Shown in pieces: positions 25,302 through 34,204 of a stretch of DNA of 51,744 nt. Within the stretch, counting starts at the first letter, position 1, and every line of letters begins with the position of its first letter. The stretch is from Fimadaptatus sp050946055. GTDB taxonomy: Bacteria; Bacillota; Clostridia; Christensenellales; Aristaeellaceae. The notes beneath the pieces are model-generated. The model was not told the DNA's origin, ran no database searches, and saw only the letters and a list, made by a program, of their open reading frames with translations. The stretch spans positions 1 through 51,744 of the forward strand of contig JBMNUB010000015.1 in the NCBI GenBank assembly GCA_050946055.1, read 5' to 3'. A program made the translations under genes and the position numbers.

Positions 25302-27908
25302 TTACTGCGCCGCGCCCGCGCGATGCACGGTGTCGAACTTCAGCCCGCCGGCATCTGCGCTGACCACGACCTCGTCGCCCATGCTCAGGTCGCCGCGCAT
25401 CACTATGCGCGCTACCTGCGTCTCGATGTGGCTCTGTATGTAGCGCTTTACCGGGCGCGCGCCGTACTGCGGCGTGTAGGCTTCATCCGCTACATAGCGC
25501 AGGGCGCTGTCCTCTATGGTGAGAGCGTAGCCCTGCTCGCTCATGCGCTGGCAGGTCTTGTCCAGCATCAGGCGCGCTATGCGGCATATCTCGGGCTGCG
25601 TAAGCGGCTTGAACATGACTACCTCGTCCATGCGGTTGAGGAACTCGGGCTTGAAGCCCGCGCGCAGCGCCTGCTGTACCTGAGCGCGCGCCACTTCGGT
25701 TATCTCGCCCTCGGCATTGATGCCGTCCAGCAGGTACTGGCTGCCTATGTTGGAGGTCATTATCACTATCGTGTTCTTGAAGTTGACGGTGCGCCCCTGC
25801 GAATCGGTCAGGCGGCCGTCATCCAGCATCTGCAGCAGCAGGTTGAACACGTCGGGATGGCCCTTCTCTATCTCGTCGAACAGCACTATCGAATAGGGCT
25901 TGCGGCGCACGGCCTCGGTGAGCTGACCGCCCTCCTCATAGCCCACGTATCCGGGAGGCGCTCCGACAAGGCGCGACACGGTGTGCTTCTCCTGATATTC
26001 GCTCATGTCTATGCGCACTATGCTGCTCTCGTCGTCGAACATGGCTTCGGCCAGCGCCTTGGCAAGCTCGGTCTTGCCCACGCCTGTGGGTCCCAGGAAC
26101 AGGAACGAACCTATCGGCCTGTTGGGATCGGACAGGCCGGAGCGCGCGCGCAGTATGGAGTCGGACACCGCGTCCACGGCCTCGTCCTGACCTATTACGC
26201 GCTTGTGCAGTATCTCGGGCAGGTCGAGCAGCTTCTCGCGCTCGCTCTGGGTGAGCTTGGACACGGGTATGCCCGTCCAGCGCGATACCACCTCGGCTAT
26301 CTCGCTGGCATCGACCACCTCGCGCAGCAGCGGCTCGGACTGCTCCTCGTTCTGCTTCTTGAGCTGCTCAAGCTGGCTCTGAAGCTGAGGTATGCGGCCA
26401 TACTTCAACTCGGCCATCTTGTTGAGGTCATATGCGCGCTCGGCGGCTTCCAGCTCCAGCTTTGCCGCGTCCAGCTGCTCGCGCACGGCCTTGGACTGGT
26501 CTATGGCCTTCTTTTCGGACTGCCACTGCGCGGTCATGGCGGCGCTCTGCTGCCTTAGGTCGGCAAGCTCGCGCTCCAGCGTCTCAAGGCGCGACCTGGA
26601 GGCCTGATCCTCCTCCTTGCGCAGCGCCTGCTGCTCTATCTCCAGCTGCAGTATGCGGCGGTTGACCTCGTCCAGCTCGTTGGGGCTGGAGTTTATCTCG
26701 GTGCGCACTATGGCGGCGGCTTCGTCCATAAGGTCTATGGCCTTGTCGGGCAGGAAGCGGTCCTGTATGTATCTGTCGGACAGCACCGCGCAGGCTATCA
26801 GCGCGCCGTCGGTTATGCGCACGGAGTGGTGCAGCTCGTACTTCTCCTTTAGGCCGCGCAGTATGGATATGGTCTCCTCGACCGTGGGCGGATCGACCGT
26901 TACCGGCTGGAAGCGGCGCTCCAGCGCCTTGTCCTTCTCCAGATACTTGCGGTACTCGTCCAGCGTAGTTGCGCCTATGCAGTGCAGCTCGCCGCGCGCC
27001 AGCAGGGGCTTGAGCAGGTTGCCCGCATCCATGGAGCCTTCGGTCTTGCCCGCGCCCACTATGTTGTGCAGCTCGTCTATGAACAGTATTATGTTGCCTT
27101 CGGACTTGACTACCTCGTCCAGCACGGCCTTTAGGCGCTCCTCGAACTCGCCGCGATACTTTGCGCCCGCTATCAGCGCGCCCATGTCCAGCGATATCAG
27201 GCGCTTGTCCTTGAGGTTGTCAGGCACGTCGCCCTTGAGTATGCGCTGGGCAAGTCCCTCTACTACGGCGGTCTTGCCCACGCCCGGCTCGCCTATCAGC
27301 ACGGGGTTGTTCTTGGTCTTGCGGCAGAGTATGTTCATAACGCGCCGTATCTCGGCATCGCGGCCTATTATCGGGTCCATCTTGCCCTTGCGCGCGGCCT
27401 CTATCATGTCCTGACCGTACTTTTCCAGCGCCTCGTAGGTGCTTTCGGGGTCCTGCGAGGTGACGCGCTGATTGCCGCGCACCTGCTTGAGCGCTTCCAG
27501 CACGCGCTCGCGGGTTATGCCGTACTTGGCTATGACGCGCGCGGAGGGCGTGTTGTGTTCGTCTATCAGGGCAAGGTATATGTGCTCCACACCGGCGTAC
27601 TCGTCGCCGAAGGTCTTGGTCATCTCCAGCGCGCGCACGAGCAGCTCGTTGAAGCGGCGCGTGGCGTAGAGCTGGGCATTGCCGTCCACGGTGGGCATGC
27701 CGCTGACCAGCGCGTCCACGTCCGCGCGATAGCTGCGCGCGTCCACGCCTATGAGCTGGAGCAGGCGGGGGATGAGCCCGTCGCTCTGGTCTATGAGCGC
27801 GGCGTGCAGATGCTCGCCGTCAACCTGAGCGTTATGGTTCTTTAGCGCAAGCTGCTGGCTGTCGGCTATGGCCTGCTGCGCCTTTTGAGTGAAGTTTTCC
27901 ATCGTCAT
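25302..27908 (-). CDS. clpB: ATP-dependent chaperone ClpB
   Basis: A full-length 868-residue AAA+ disaggregase that threads aggregated proteins through its hexamer, working with DnaK/DnaJ. Domains in order: Clp N domain (1-145), first AAA+ with Walker A GEPGVGKT (206-213), coiled-coil middle domain (about 410-525) that separates ClpB from ClpC/ClpA, and second AAA+ with GPTGVGKT (606-613). ATG 27908 follows GAGGTG. It lies 245 bp downstream of the dnaJ-like gene on the same strand and may be read from that gene's CtsR-controlled promoter; I see no CIRCE or CtsR box directly upstream. A GC hairpin (25189-25198/25220-25229) follows the stop without a T tract. Confidence 0.97.
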   Translation of the reverse strand: MTMENFTQKAQQAIADSQQLALKNHNAQVDGEHLHAALIDQSDGLIPRLLQLIGVDARSYRADVDALVSGMPTVDGNAQLYATRRFNELLVRALEMTKTFGDEYAGVEHIYLALIDEHNTPSARVIAKYGITRERVLEALKQVRGNQRVTSQDPESTYEALEKYGQDMIEAARKGKMDPIIGRDAEIRRVMNILCRKTKNNPVLIGEPGVGKTAVVEGLAQRILKGDVPDNLKDKRLISLDMGALIAGAKYRGEFEERLKAVLDEVVKSEGNIILFIDELHNIVGAGKTEGSMDAGNLLKPLLARGELHCIGATTLDEYRKYLEKDKALERRFQPVTVDPPTVEETISILRGLKEKYELHHSVRITDGALIACAVLSDRYIQDRFLPDKAIDLMDEAAAIVRTEINSSPNELDEVNRRILQLEIEQQALRKEEDQASRSRLETLERELADLRQQSAAMTAQWQSEKKAIDQSKAVREQLDAAKLELEAAERAYDLNKMAELKYGRIPQLQSQLEQLKKQNEEQSEPLLREVVDASEIAEVVSRWTGIPVSKLTQSEREKLLDLPEILHKRVIGQDEAVDAVSDSILRARSGLSDPNRPIGSFLFLGPTGVGKTELAKALAEAMFDDESSIVRIDMSEYQEKHTVSRLVGAPPGYVGYEEGGQLTEAVRRKPYSIVLFDEIEKGHPDVFNLLLQMLDDGRLTDSQGRTVNFKNTIVIMTSNIGSQYLLDGINAEGEITEVARAQVQQALRAGFKPEFLNRMDEVVMFKPLTQPEICRIARLMLDKTCQRMSEQGYALTIEDSALRYVADEAYTPQYGARPVKRYIQSHIETQVARIVMRGDLSMGDEVVVSADAGGLKFDTVHRAGAAQ

Positions 27909-27950
27909 ATATGTTCACCTCAATCTAATGGGGTCAAATTTGTGGATGGG

Positions 27951-28063
27951 GGAGAAAGCTCCCCGCACATTGCCGCCTGCATCGGTTTCCGCTGAAGTCA
28001 CACCGGTCTCAGCGACCGAGGCAGGGCGGCTGCTGTTGCTCCGGGTAAATAGGCTTTCCTAAA
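27951..28063 (-). repeat. dispersed repeat family A, copy 4 (partial, degenerate, inverted)
   Basis: GTGGATGGGGGAGAAAGCTC corresponds to the end palindrome of the family, followed by ATCGGTTTCCGCTGAAGTC and GTTGCTCCGGGTAAATAGGC in the same order as copy 2. The left half of the element is absent. It lies between the dnaJ-like gene and clpB. Confidence 0.65.
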
Positions 28064-28153
28064 GCAAGGGTATCCGGAAAGCCCTTAGTGCATGCACGGG
28101 CTATTGCGCCCACTGCAAATGATAAAGCAGGGCTTTGACAAGTCAGGCGCCTT

Positions 28154-29065
28154 TTACTTGGCCGCCTCGGCAAGCTTGCGGTACAGCTCGCGCATCTCGG
28201 AGGAGATATAGGAGGGATTCTGTATCGTCAGCTGCAGGTACAGATCGCCGCGCCGCCCCTGCCGGTCGCGGTAGCCCTGACCCGGCACGCGCAGGCGCTG
28301 ACCGGCTCGGGAGCCTGCGGGTATCTGCACGGTTATGCGGCTGTCGAAGGGCCGCACATCGGCCTTGCCGCCCAGCGCCGCCGTCCATGGGGCTATGGTC
28401 AGCTTCATGGTAACGTCCAGACCGTTGAGGTCCAGCTCGTCATCGCGCGCTATCTCGACCTGCAATATGCGGTTGCCCTTGCGCCCGTCCGCGCCCACGC
28501 GCCCCAGCCCGCTGAGCTTTATGCGCTCGCCCGCAAGCACGCCCGCTGGCAGATTGAAGTCCACCGTCTTGCCGTCGTCCAGCCGTATGGTCTTGCGCCC
28601 GCCAGTATAGGCATCGCGCAGCGATACGGTGATTATGTTTTCCACGTCCAGCGACGTCTGATGCTTGACTCCGCGCGAGCGGGCAAATCCGCTCGAGTAT
28701 GAGTCTGCGCCCATGCCGAAGAACTGGCTAAGTATGTCATCCCAGTCGCCAAAACCGCCTGCGCTGCCCGACGTATATGTCTGCCAGCCCGCGCCCGGCC
28801 CGCCACCAGCGCCGCTGCCGTATGGATTGCGGCCGCTGCGTATGTCGTCCATAAGCTGATCGTACTTGCGGCGGTTCTCGTCGCTGGAGAGTATCTCGTA
28901 TGCCTCCGATATCTCCTTGAACTTGTCGACGTTTTCCTTGGTGTTGCCGGCAATGTCGGGGTGATATTTCTTGGCCAGCTTTCGATAAGCCTTCTTGATC
29001 TCGTCGCTCGTGGCCTTTTTGTCCACGCCCAGTATGGCGTAGTAGTCCTTGGTCTCCACAAGCAT
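28154..29065 (-). CDS. DnaJ/CbpA-like J-domain co-chaperone
   Basis: A 303-residue Hsp40 protein that stimulates the DnaK ATPase and delivers substrates. It has a J domain (about 6-72) with the essential H35-P36-D37, a Gly-rich linker (GSGAGGGPGAGW), then the two beta-sandwich substrate-binding domains. The four CxxCxGxG zinc repeats of classical DnaJ are absent, so it is a class B (CbpA-like) protein. ATG 29065 has AAAGG 6 nt upstream; an earlier in-frame ATG at 29086 lacks a site. Its promoter carries a CtsR-type operator, so heat or stress induction is likely. clpB lies downstream; dnaK and grpE are not in the window. Confidence 0.93.
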   Translation of the reverse strand: MLVETKDYYAILGVDKKATSDEIKKAYRKLAKKYHPDIAGNTKENVDKFKEISEAYEILSSDENRRKYDQLMDDIRSGRNPYGSGAGGGPGAGWQTYTSGSAGGFGDWDDILSQFFGMGADSYSSGFARSRGVKHQTSLDVENIITVSLRDAYTGGRKTIRLDDGKTVDFNLPAGVLAGERIKLSGLGRVGADGRKGNRILQVEIARDDELDLNGLDVTMKLTIAPWTAALGGKADVRPFDSRITVQIPAGSRAGQRLRVPGQGYRDRQGRRGDLYLQLTIQNPSYISSEMRELYRKLAEAAK

Positions 29066-29092
29066 CACAACCTTTCGGAATGTCAATTAACC

Positions 29093-29109
29093 TTTGACTA
29101 TCTTTGACC
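29093..29109 (-). promoter_or_regulatory. CtsR-type heat-shock operator
   Basis: On the minus strand GGTCAAAGATAGTCAAA, matching the published CtsR heptad direct repeat (RGTCAAA-N3-RGTCAAA). It begins about 5 bp past the -10 box, over the predicted transcription start, an ideal position for repression. The ctsR gene itself is not in the window. Confidence 0.85.
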
Positions 29110-29114
29110 ATTAC

Positions 29115-29143
29115 ATTATAGACCAGACCGCACCGTTTTGCAA
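29115..29143 (-). promoter_or_regulatory. vegetative promoter of the dnaJ-like gene
   Basis: On the minus strand TTGCAA (29138-29143), a 17-bp spacer and a perfect TATAAT (29115-29120), directly followed by the CtsR-type operator. Confidence 0.88.
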
Positions 29144-29739
29144 TACCCTTTTGCGCTGTTCATATATAATTTACAAATGGCGCTGCGGATATTCTGCGCA
29201 GTGCAGCGGTGCGGTATGCGCACAGATACGCGCGAGCCGGTGCGGATGTGCAAAGCAGCGCTGCGCGGGAGTGCATGCGCCCATACAGCCGCTCAAGTAT
29301 GAGCTGCGCAAGGCCGGGCGGGATAAGGGGCTTACGTGAGCGGAGATGTACCGGCATGGCGATACATGGTCGCGATGAGCATATGCGGCGGGTTCATGGG
29401 TATAAGCGTGATAAACGTATACGGTGCATGCGGGCCAGCGCTGCGGCAAGCGTATGCAAATGATGCATGAACATTATATTGCCCGGCATGCGCGGCGGAC
29501 ACATGGATAGCGCCATGGTCAGTATGCGCGGCTGATGGGCATATCATAATGTGCGGCAAGCGGTTTGGCATGCAATGAGCCGCGATGCATGCACAGATGC
29601 ACATTGCCACGGCGGAGGATTGCCATCGTGCCAGAGCGTTGCTGGGCGCGCCGCGCCTGTGGTCATAATCATGCGCGCAAATGACTGCCACATAATATGA
29701 AAGCGCTCAGACCGCGCGGCAATGTGCAAAAGCGCGATG
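29144..29739. other. gene-free stretch between the dnaJ-like gene and surE
   Basis: About 600 bp rich in GCATGC-like words, without a supported gene, terminator or regular period. Confidence 0.45.
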
Positions 29740-29768
29740 TTGCCAAAGCCGCCCGGCGATGATAAAAT
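29740..29768 (+). promoter_or_regulatory. possible promoter of surE
   Basis: TTGCCA (29740-29745), a 17-bp spacer and TAAAAT (29763-29768). It would start RNA only about 13 nt before ATG 29788, overlapping the ribosome site, so it is less certain than others. Confidence 0.45.
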
Positions 29769-29787
29769 GTAATGAGAGGTGATGCTC

Positions 29788-30480
29788 ATGCGCATAATGC
29801 TGGTGAACGACGACGGCATAAACTCGCCCGGTATATGGGCGCTGTACGACGAACTCAAGCGCGACAACGACATCGTGGTGTGCGCGCCGCACGCGCAGTG
29901 CAGCGGATTTTCGCACTCGATAACCATAGCGGGCAAGCTGGAGGCGCGGCCATATCAGCGCGGCGATGCGCGCGCATTCGAGGTGTTTGGCACGCCCGCC
30001 GACTGCGCGCTGCTGGGGCTGGGCGCGCTGGCGGGCGAGGTGGACATGGTGATAAGCGGCATAAACAACGGCTACAATGCCGCCTGCGACGTACACTATT
30101 CCGGCACGATAGGCGCGGCCTGCGAAGCGTGCATGCAGGGCATTCCCGCGCTGGCGGTGTCCACGCGCGGCGGCAACACCAGCTTTGCGCCCACGCTGCG
30201 CTGCGTGCGGCAGGTGATGGACATAATGCAGCGCGAGCATGAGCCGGGCGTGTTCTACAGCCTGAACGTGCCGGCGGGCGAGGTGCATGGCCTGATGCGC
30301 GCGCCGCTGGGCGGGCGGGAATGCGTGTCGCACTATGAACCCGCATTAGGCGAGGAGGGCAGGCTGCTTTACGACGTGTCGCTCATACACCTAGAGCGCG
30401 CGCCCGGCAGCGATCTGGACATGCTGGACAGGGGCTGGGCGACGTACACTCGCCTCATGAGCGACTGGACGCGCGCGTAA
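29788..30480 (+). CDS. surE: 5'/3'-nucleotidase SurE
   Basis: A 230-residue metal-dependent phosphatase that dephosphorylates nucleoside 5'- and 3'-monophosphates (and short polyphosphate in some species). The catalytic start MRIMLVNDDGINSPG has the metal ligands D8 and D9. Also present are the conserved S39 (CSGFSHS), FGTPADC, and SGINNGYN (90-97). Length is slightly below the usual 250. I chose ATG 29788, 8 nt after GAGAGG (29774-29779), over earlier in-frame GTG/ATG codons that are too close. No partner gene is adjacent. Confidence 0.93.
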   Translation: MRIMLVNDDGINSPGIWALYDELKRDNDIVVCAPHAQCSGFSHSITIAGKLEARPYQRGDARAFEVFGTPADCALLGLGALAGEVDMVISGINNGYNAACDVHYSGTIGAACEACMQGIPALAVSTRGGNTSFAPTLRCVRQVMDIMQREHEPGVFYSLNVPAGEVHGLMRAPLGGRECVSHYEPALGEEGRLLYDVSLIHLERAPGSDLDMLDRGWATYTRLMSDWTRA

Positions 30481-30912
30481 ATCGGGCAGTGCGGCAGCCG
30501 TGAGGCTAGGACATGCATGCGCGAATAGGTGCGCGGCATGACGGAAACGCCGCTGACCGGCAACGCCGGCTGGACGTTGACCGAGGTGTCGCCCGTGCGC
30601 GCGCATTCGCGCCATCAGGCTGATGCAGTCATATGTGGCCAGAGCGGTAAGAGTGCGCGCGGCATATGCTGTGCGCATTCGCGCCATGCGGATTGCTGCG
30701 CGCAGCATGACTTGCAGACCGGGCGTATATTGCATGAAAGCGGTGGCCCACACTGCATATGACGGAAATGGCGCACCTTGCAGCAAGCGAATGGACATGG
30801 CGGCATGCGTGAGAATCGTGAATGCAGGCATGCTAAAAAGCCAATTATGGGTTTTCTGGACATCAAAACTGTCCAAATTTGCAGGATTTCAGCAAAATGA
30901 AAGCCAAATTGC
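30481..30912. other. gene-free stretch between surE and rpiR
   Basis: About 430 bp. No repeat period, terminator with a T tract or start-signal frame found; only the promoter at its right end is convincing. Confidence 0.45.
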
Positions 30913-30941
30913 TTGCCAAGGCAGGGCGCAAGTTGTATAAT
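30913..30941 (+). promoter_or_regulatory. vegetative promoter of the rpiR operon
   Basis: TTGCCA (30913-30918), a 17-bp spacer and a perfect TATAAT (30936-30941). Leader of about 65 nt. It probably drives rpiR through plsC. Confidence 0.85.
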
Positions 30942-31013
30942 ATGGACTGGCAAGGGACGATATCGTCCAAAATGCGCGCAAAAAAACGCGCCATGATGCA
31001 AGGAGAAATTCAT

Positions 31014-31880
31014 ATGCAGGAATCACAGGAATTGATCCAGCGCCTTAACCAGTCGGGACGCAAGCTCTCCAAGAGCCACAAGCGCATAGCCGAATACATA
31101 GTCGCTCACTACGACAAGGCGGCCTTCATGACCGCCTCCAAGCTGGGCGAATACGTGGGCGTGAGCGAATCCACGGTGGTGCGCTTTGCCGACGCGCTGG
31201 GCTATGAGGGCTATCCGCAGCTGCAAAAGTCTTTGCAGGAGCTGATACGCCATCGCCTGACGGCTTCGCAGCGCTTTGAGATGTCCACCGAGATGCCTCA
31301 GTCCATGGTGCTAAGCCGCGTGCTCAAGGCCGATATGCAAAATATAAGGAATACTCTGGACATAAACGACGAGCAGGTGTTCGACAATGTGGTCGAACTC
31401 ATGCGCAACGCGGAGCACATATACATACTGGGCCTGCGCTCCAGCGCGCCGCTTGCCGAATTCATGGGCTTTTATATGAAGTTCGTGACCGACCAGGTGA
31501 GCGTTGTGACATCGGGCATATCCGACGTGTTCGAGCAGATAAGCCGCATAAGCGAGCGCGACGTGATGATATGCATATCATTCCCGCGCTACTCCTCGCG
31601 CACCGTTGAGGCGATGGAGTTTGCGCATTCGCGCAACGCAAAGCTTGTGGCGATAACCGATGGGCCGATGTCACCGCTGCACGCGCTGTCCGACTACTGC
31701 CTGATGGCCAAGTCCGACATGGCGTCGTTCGTGGACTCGCTGGCCGCGCCACTGTCGCTGATAAACGCGCTGCTGGTGGCCATGGGCCTTAGCAAGCGCG
31801 ACGAGGTGGCCAAGCGGCTCAAGACTCTTGAGGACATATGGGACAACTACCATGTGTTTCTGGGCAGGGAAAAGGCATGA
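31014..31880 (+). CDS. MurR/RpiR-family transcriptional regulator
   Basis: A 288-residue sugar-phosphate-responsive regulator. The N-terminal RpiR helix-turn-helix domain spans about 1-77 (MTASKLGEYVGVSESTVVRF, 39-58), and a SIS sugar-phosphate-binding domain spans about 120-255 (YILGLRSSAPLAEF). Members control amino-sugar or pentose genes, often as repressors relieved by a phosphosugar. ATG 31014 follows AAGGAG (31000-31005). Its TGA overlaps the ATG of the next gene (ATGA). No sugar gene lies next to it, so its targets may be elsewhere or may be its own operon. Confidence 0.93.
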   Translation: MQESQELIQRLNQSGRKLSKSHKRIAEYIVAHYDKAAFMTASKLGEYVGVSESTVVRFADALGYEGYPQLQKSLQELIRHRLTASQRFEMSTEMPQSMVLSRVLKADMQNIRNTLDINDEQVFDNVVELMRNAEHIYILGLRSSAPLAEFMGFYMKFVTDQVSVVTSGISDVFEQISRISERDVMICISFPRYSSRTVEAMEFAHSRNAKLVAITDGPMSPLHALSDYCLMAKSDMASFVDSLAAPLSLINALLVAMGLSKRDEVAKRLKTLEDIWDNYHVFLGREKA

Positions 31881-33118
31881 CGAAAAATATAGGCATAATA
31901 GGCGGCGGCGCGGCGGGCATGGCGGCGGCGGTGTTCGCCGCCCGCGGCGGCGCGCGCGTGACGCTGATAGAGCGCAATGAAAAGCTGGGCAAGAAGATAT
32001 ACATAACCGGCAAGGGCCGCTGCAACATGACCAACACCGCCGAAGGGCAGGAGTTTTTGCGCAATGTGCCTCACAACCCGCGCTTTTTGTATTCGGCGCT
32101 CAACTTCTTTGACAACGGCGCGCTCATAGACTTCATTGAATCGCAGGGAGTGCCGACCAAGGTCGAGCGCGGCGGGCGCGTGTTCCCGGAATCCGACCAT
32201 GCCAGCGATGTGACGCGCGCCTTCGAGCGCGAGATGCGTCGCCTGGGCGTGAACATACTGCTGAACACGCGCGCAAGCTCGATAGAGCGGGCGGAGGACG
32301 GCTGGCTCATGCACATTGCAGGCGGCGGCGAGATGCGCTTTGATGCGATAATAGCCTGCGGCGGCGGCGCGAGCTACCCTTCGACCGGCTCGGACGGCGG
32401 CGCGGCGCGCATGTTTGCGGACATGGGGCTGAGCGTTGAGCAGCTGCATCCCGCGCTGGTGCCGCTGGAGACGCGCGAGAGCTGGCCGGGTACGCTAAGC
32501 GGCGTGTCGCTCAAGAACGTGTCGCTGAGGCTGGGGCGCGGCAAGAAGCCGCGCTTTGACGAGCAGGGCGAACTGCTCTTTACCCACTTTGGCATAAGCG
32601 GGCCGCTGGCGCTGTCCTGCTCGAGCTACATAGAGGGCGATGCGGCGGGGCAGGAGGTGTTCATAGACCTTAAGCCCGCGCTGGACGTGGAAAAGCTGGT
32701 GGGCAGGCTGGAGCGCGAGGTGGAATCCGGTGCGCGCCGTCAGCTCAAGACCATGCTGGAGGCGCTCATGCCGCGCGCGCTTGCGCCGGTCATAGCCTCG
32801 ATATCGGGGCTTAATCCGCTGATGCCGGTAAATCAGCTCAACACGCGCCAGCTGCGCGCGCTGGCCGAACTGCTAAAGGCCGTGCCGCTCACGCTCAAGG
32901 GAACGCGCGGCTTTTCCGAAGCCATAGTCACGCGCGGCGGACTGAGCGTAAAGGAGGTCAATCCCTCCACGCTCATGGTCAAGCGCATGCCGGGGCTGTT
33001 CGTCGCGGGCGAGGCGCTGGACGTGGACGCGTTGACCGGCGGGTTCAATCTGCAGATAGCGTTCTCGACCGGCGCGCTTGCGGGCAGCAGTGCGGCTGCG
33101 TACTGCGAGGACATCTGA
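31877..33118 (+). CDS. HI0933-family (BaiN/YhiN-like) FAD-dependent oxidoreductase
   Basis: A 413-residue flavoprotein with the FAD loop GIIGGGAAGMAAA (6-18), the signature ITGKGRCNMTNT (43-54), the mid-domain GGASYPSTGSDG, and the C-terminal LTGGFNLQIAFSTG. It is a cleaner match to the YhiN/BaiN consensus than the copy at 15487. Biochemical function in most members is unknown; C. scindens BaiN is assigned to bile-acid 7-dehydroxylation, but family membership alone does not show that. It overlaps rpiR by 4 bp, so the two are translationally coupled, and it is 117 bp ahead of the Nudix gene. Confidence 0.92.
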   Translation: MTKNIGIIGGGAAGMAAAVFAARGGARVTLIERNEKLGKKIYITGKGRCNMTNTAEGQEFLRNVPHNPRFLYSALNFFDNGALIDFIESQGVPTKVERGGRVFPESDHASDVTRAFEREMRRLGVNILLNTRASSIERAEDGWLMHIAGGGEMRFDAIIACGGGASYPSTGSDGGAARMFADMGLSVEQLHPALVPLETRESWPGTLSGVSLKNVSLRLGRGKKPRFDEQGELLFTHFGISGPLALSCSSYIEGDAAGQEVFIDLKPALDVEKLVGRLEREVESGARRQLKTMLEALMPRALAPVIASISGLNPLMPVNQLNTRQLRALAELLKAVPLTLKGTRGFSEAIVTRGGLSVKEVNPSTLMVKRMPGLFVAGEALDVDALTGGFNLQIAFSTGALAGSSAAAYCEDI

Positions 33119-33235
33119 CGGCGGGCGGCGTGCGCAGATGGTTACTGAGATGGCAGCTGGCATCGGACGCAAGCGCGGCGGAGTGCTGTCAGGGTCTGAC
33201 ATGGGCCGGCGTGCGCCCGGCAGGGAGGAAGGTAC

Positions 33236-33769
33236 ATGGACGAGCGCGTGGACATATTCGACGCGGCGCGGCAGCCTCTGGGCTATACCAAGGCGCGCAG
33301 CGAGCCGCTCCTGCCCGGCGAATACAAGATAGTCGTGGGCATATGGATAGTGAATGGGCAGGGTCAGCTGCTGATAACGCGGCGCAGCATGAAGAAGCTC
33401 TATGAGCCGGGCAAGTGGGAGAACACCGGCGGCCATATGGACGCGGGCGAGACACCTGTTCAGGCGGTCATAAGGGAACTGCGCGAGGAGACCGGGCTGG
33501 CTGTCATGGAGAGCGATGTGCGCTATCTGGGTACGGGCGTAGTCGATAGCTTCATAGGCGACAACTTCATGGCGCGCGTAGGCGATGCTGGCGGATTGCG
33601 CATGCAGCCCGGAGAGACCGAGGAGGCGCGCTGGGTATCGCCGGGCGAGCTGCGGCGCATGATGGACGCGGGCGAGATGGCAGAGTCCACCGTGCGGTTC
33701 ATGGCTGTGTATAAGGAAGCCTTTTGGGCCGCGCTGAGCGATATGGGCGCGGAGACAGGAGAGATGTGA
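33236..33769 (+). CDS. Nudix hydrolase
   Basis: A 177-residue pyrophosphohydrolase with a perfect Nudix box at 66-88 (G66, E72, R80-E81-L82, E84-E85, G87). The start DERVDIFDAARQPLGY resembles the IPP isomerase/YfcD-like group that acts on diphosphate-linked metabolites. Because it lies a few genes from ispH, an isoprenoid link is possible but unproven. ATG 33236 has GGAGGAAGG just upstream. The stop overlaps the next start (TGATG). Confidence 0.9.
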   Translation: MDERVDIFDAARQPLGYTKARSEPLLPGEYKIVVGIWIVNGQGQLLITRRSMKKLYEPGKWENTGGHMDAGETPVQAVIRELREETGLAVMESDVRYLGTGVVDSFIGDNFMARVGDAGGLRMQPGETEEARWVSPGELRRMMDAGEMAESTVRFMAVYKEAFWAALSDMGAETGEM

Positions 33770-34185
33770 TGGACGTGGCAATGGGCTCGCGCGAGGCGGC
33801 GCGCGCCGCGCTGGAGATGTGCATGAGCCGCTCGCGCGACGAGGAGAACGAGTGCAAGCTGCATCTTAGGCGGCAGGGCATAGCTTCGGCGGCAGTGGAC
33901 TGCGGCGGCGAATTCATATCCTCTATGACCCGCATAGTGGAGCGCGCGGTGGTCGCGGCCAAGCGCGAGGGCGTGATAAACGAATCCCACTTGGAGGAAG
34001 GCGCTGTGGCGGGCGCGGCACATGAGGCGCTTGTGCAGGTCATGAACAAGGCGCTGGGCATGAACGTGGGCGGCAAGATAGCCATAGCCAGAGGAGGCGA
34101 TCATCTGGCGGTGGCGGTGTTCTTTGGCATAGGCCTATTGCACTTGAACGAGGTGGCGGTAGGTCTGGGACACAGAGTGGTATAG
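33769..34185 (+). CDS. HutP-family protein
   Basis: A 138-residue protein similar to HutP, the L-histidine- and Mg2+-dependent RNA-binding antiterminator of the Bacillus hut operon. The conserved C-terminal block EEGAVAGAAHEAL, MNVGGKIAIAR and VAVFFGIGLLHLNEV is clear. The histidine-use genes are absent here; instead, as I recall for other Clostridia, it precedes cmk. Its role there is not established. ATG 33769 overlaps the Nudix stop by one base and follows GGAGAG. Confidence 0.85.
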   Translation: MDVAMGSREAARAALEMCMSRSRDEENECKLHLRRQGIASAAVDCGGEFISSMTRIVERAVVAAKREGVINESHLEEGAVAGAAHEALVQVMNKALGMNVGGKIAIARGGDHLAVAVFFGIGLLHLNEVAVGLGHRVV

Positions 34186-34204
34186 CGGGGAGGCACGATG
34201 TACA

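Noticed and set aside
25719..27845. Several plus-strand open frames opposite clpB
   Set aside because: GC-rich coding DNA leaves the opposite strand open; ClpB motifs decide the real strand.
27909..27950. CIRCE or full CtsR site upstream of clpB
   Set aside because: Only one half-site-like GGTCAAA is present; no second heptad and no CIRCE inverted repeat.
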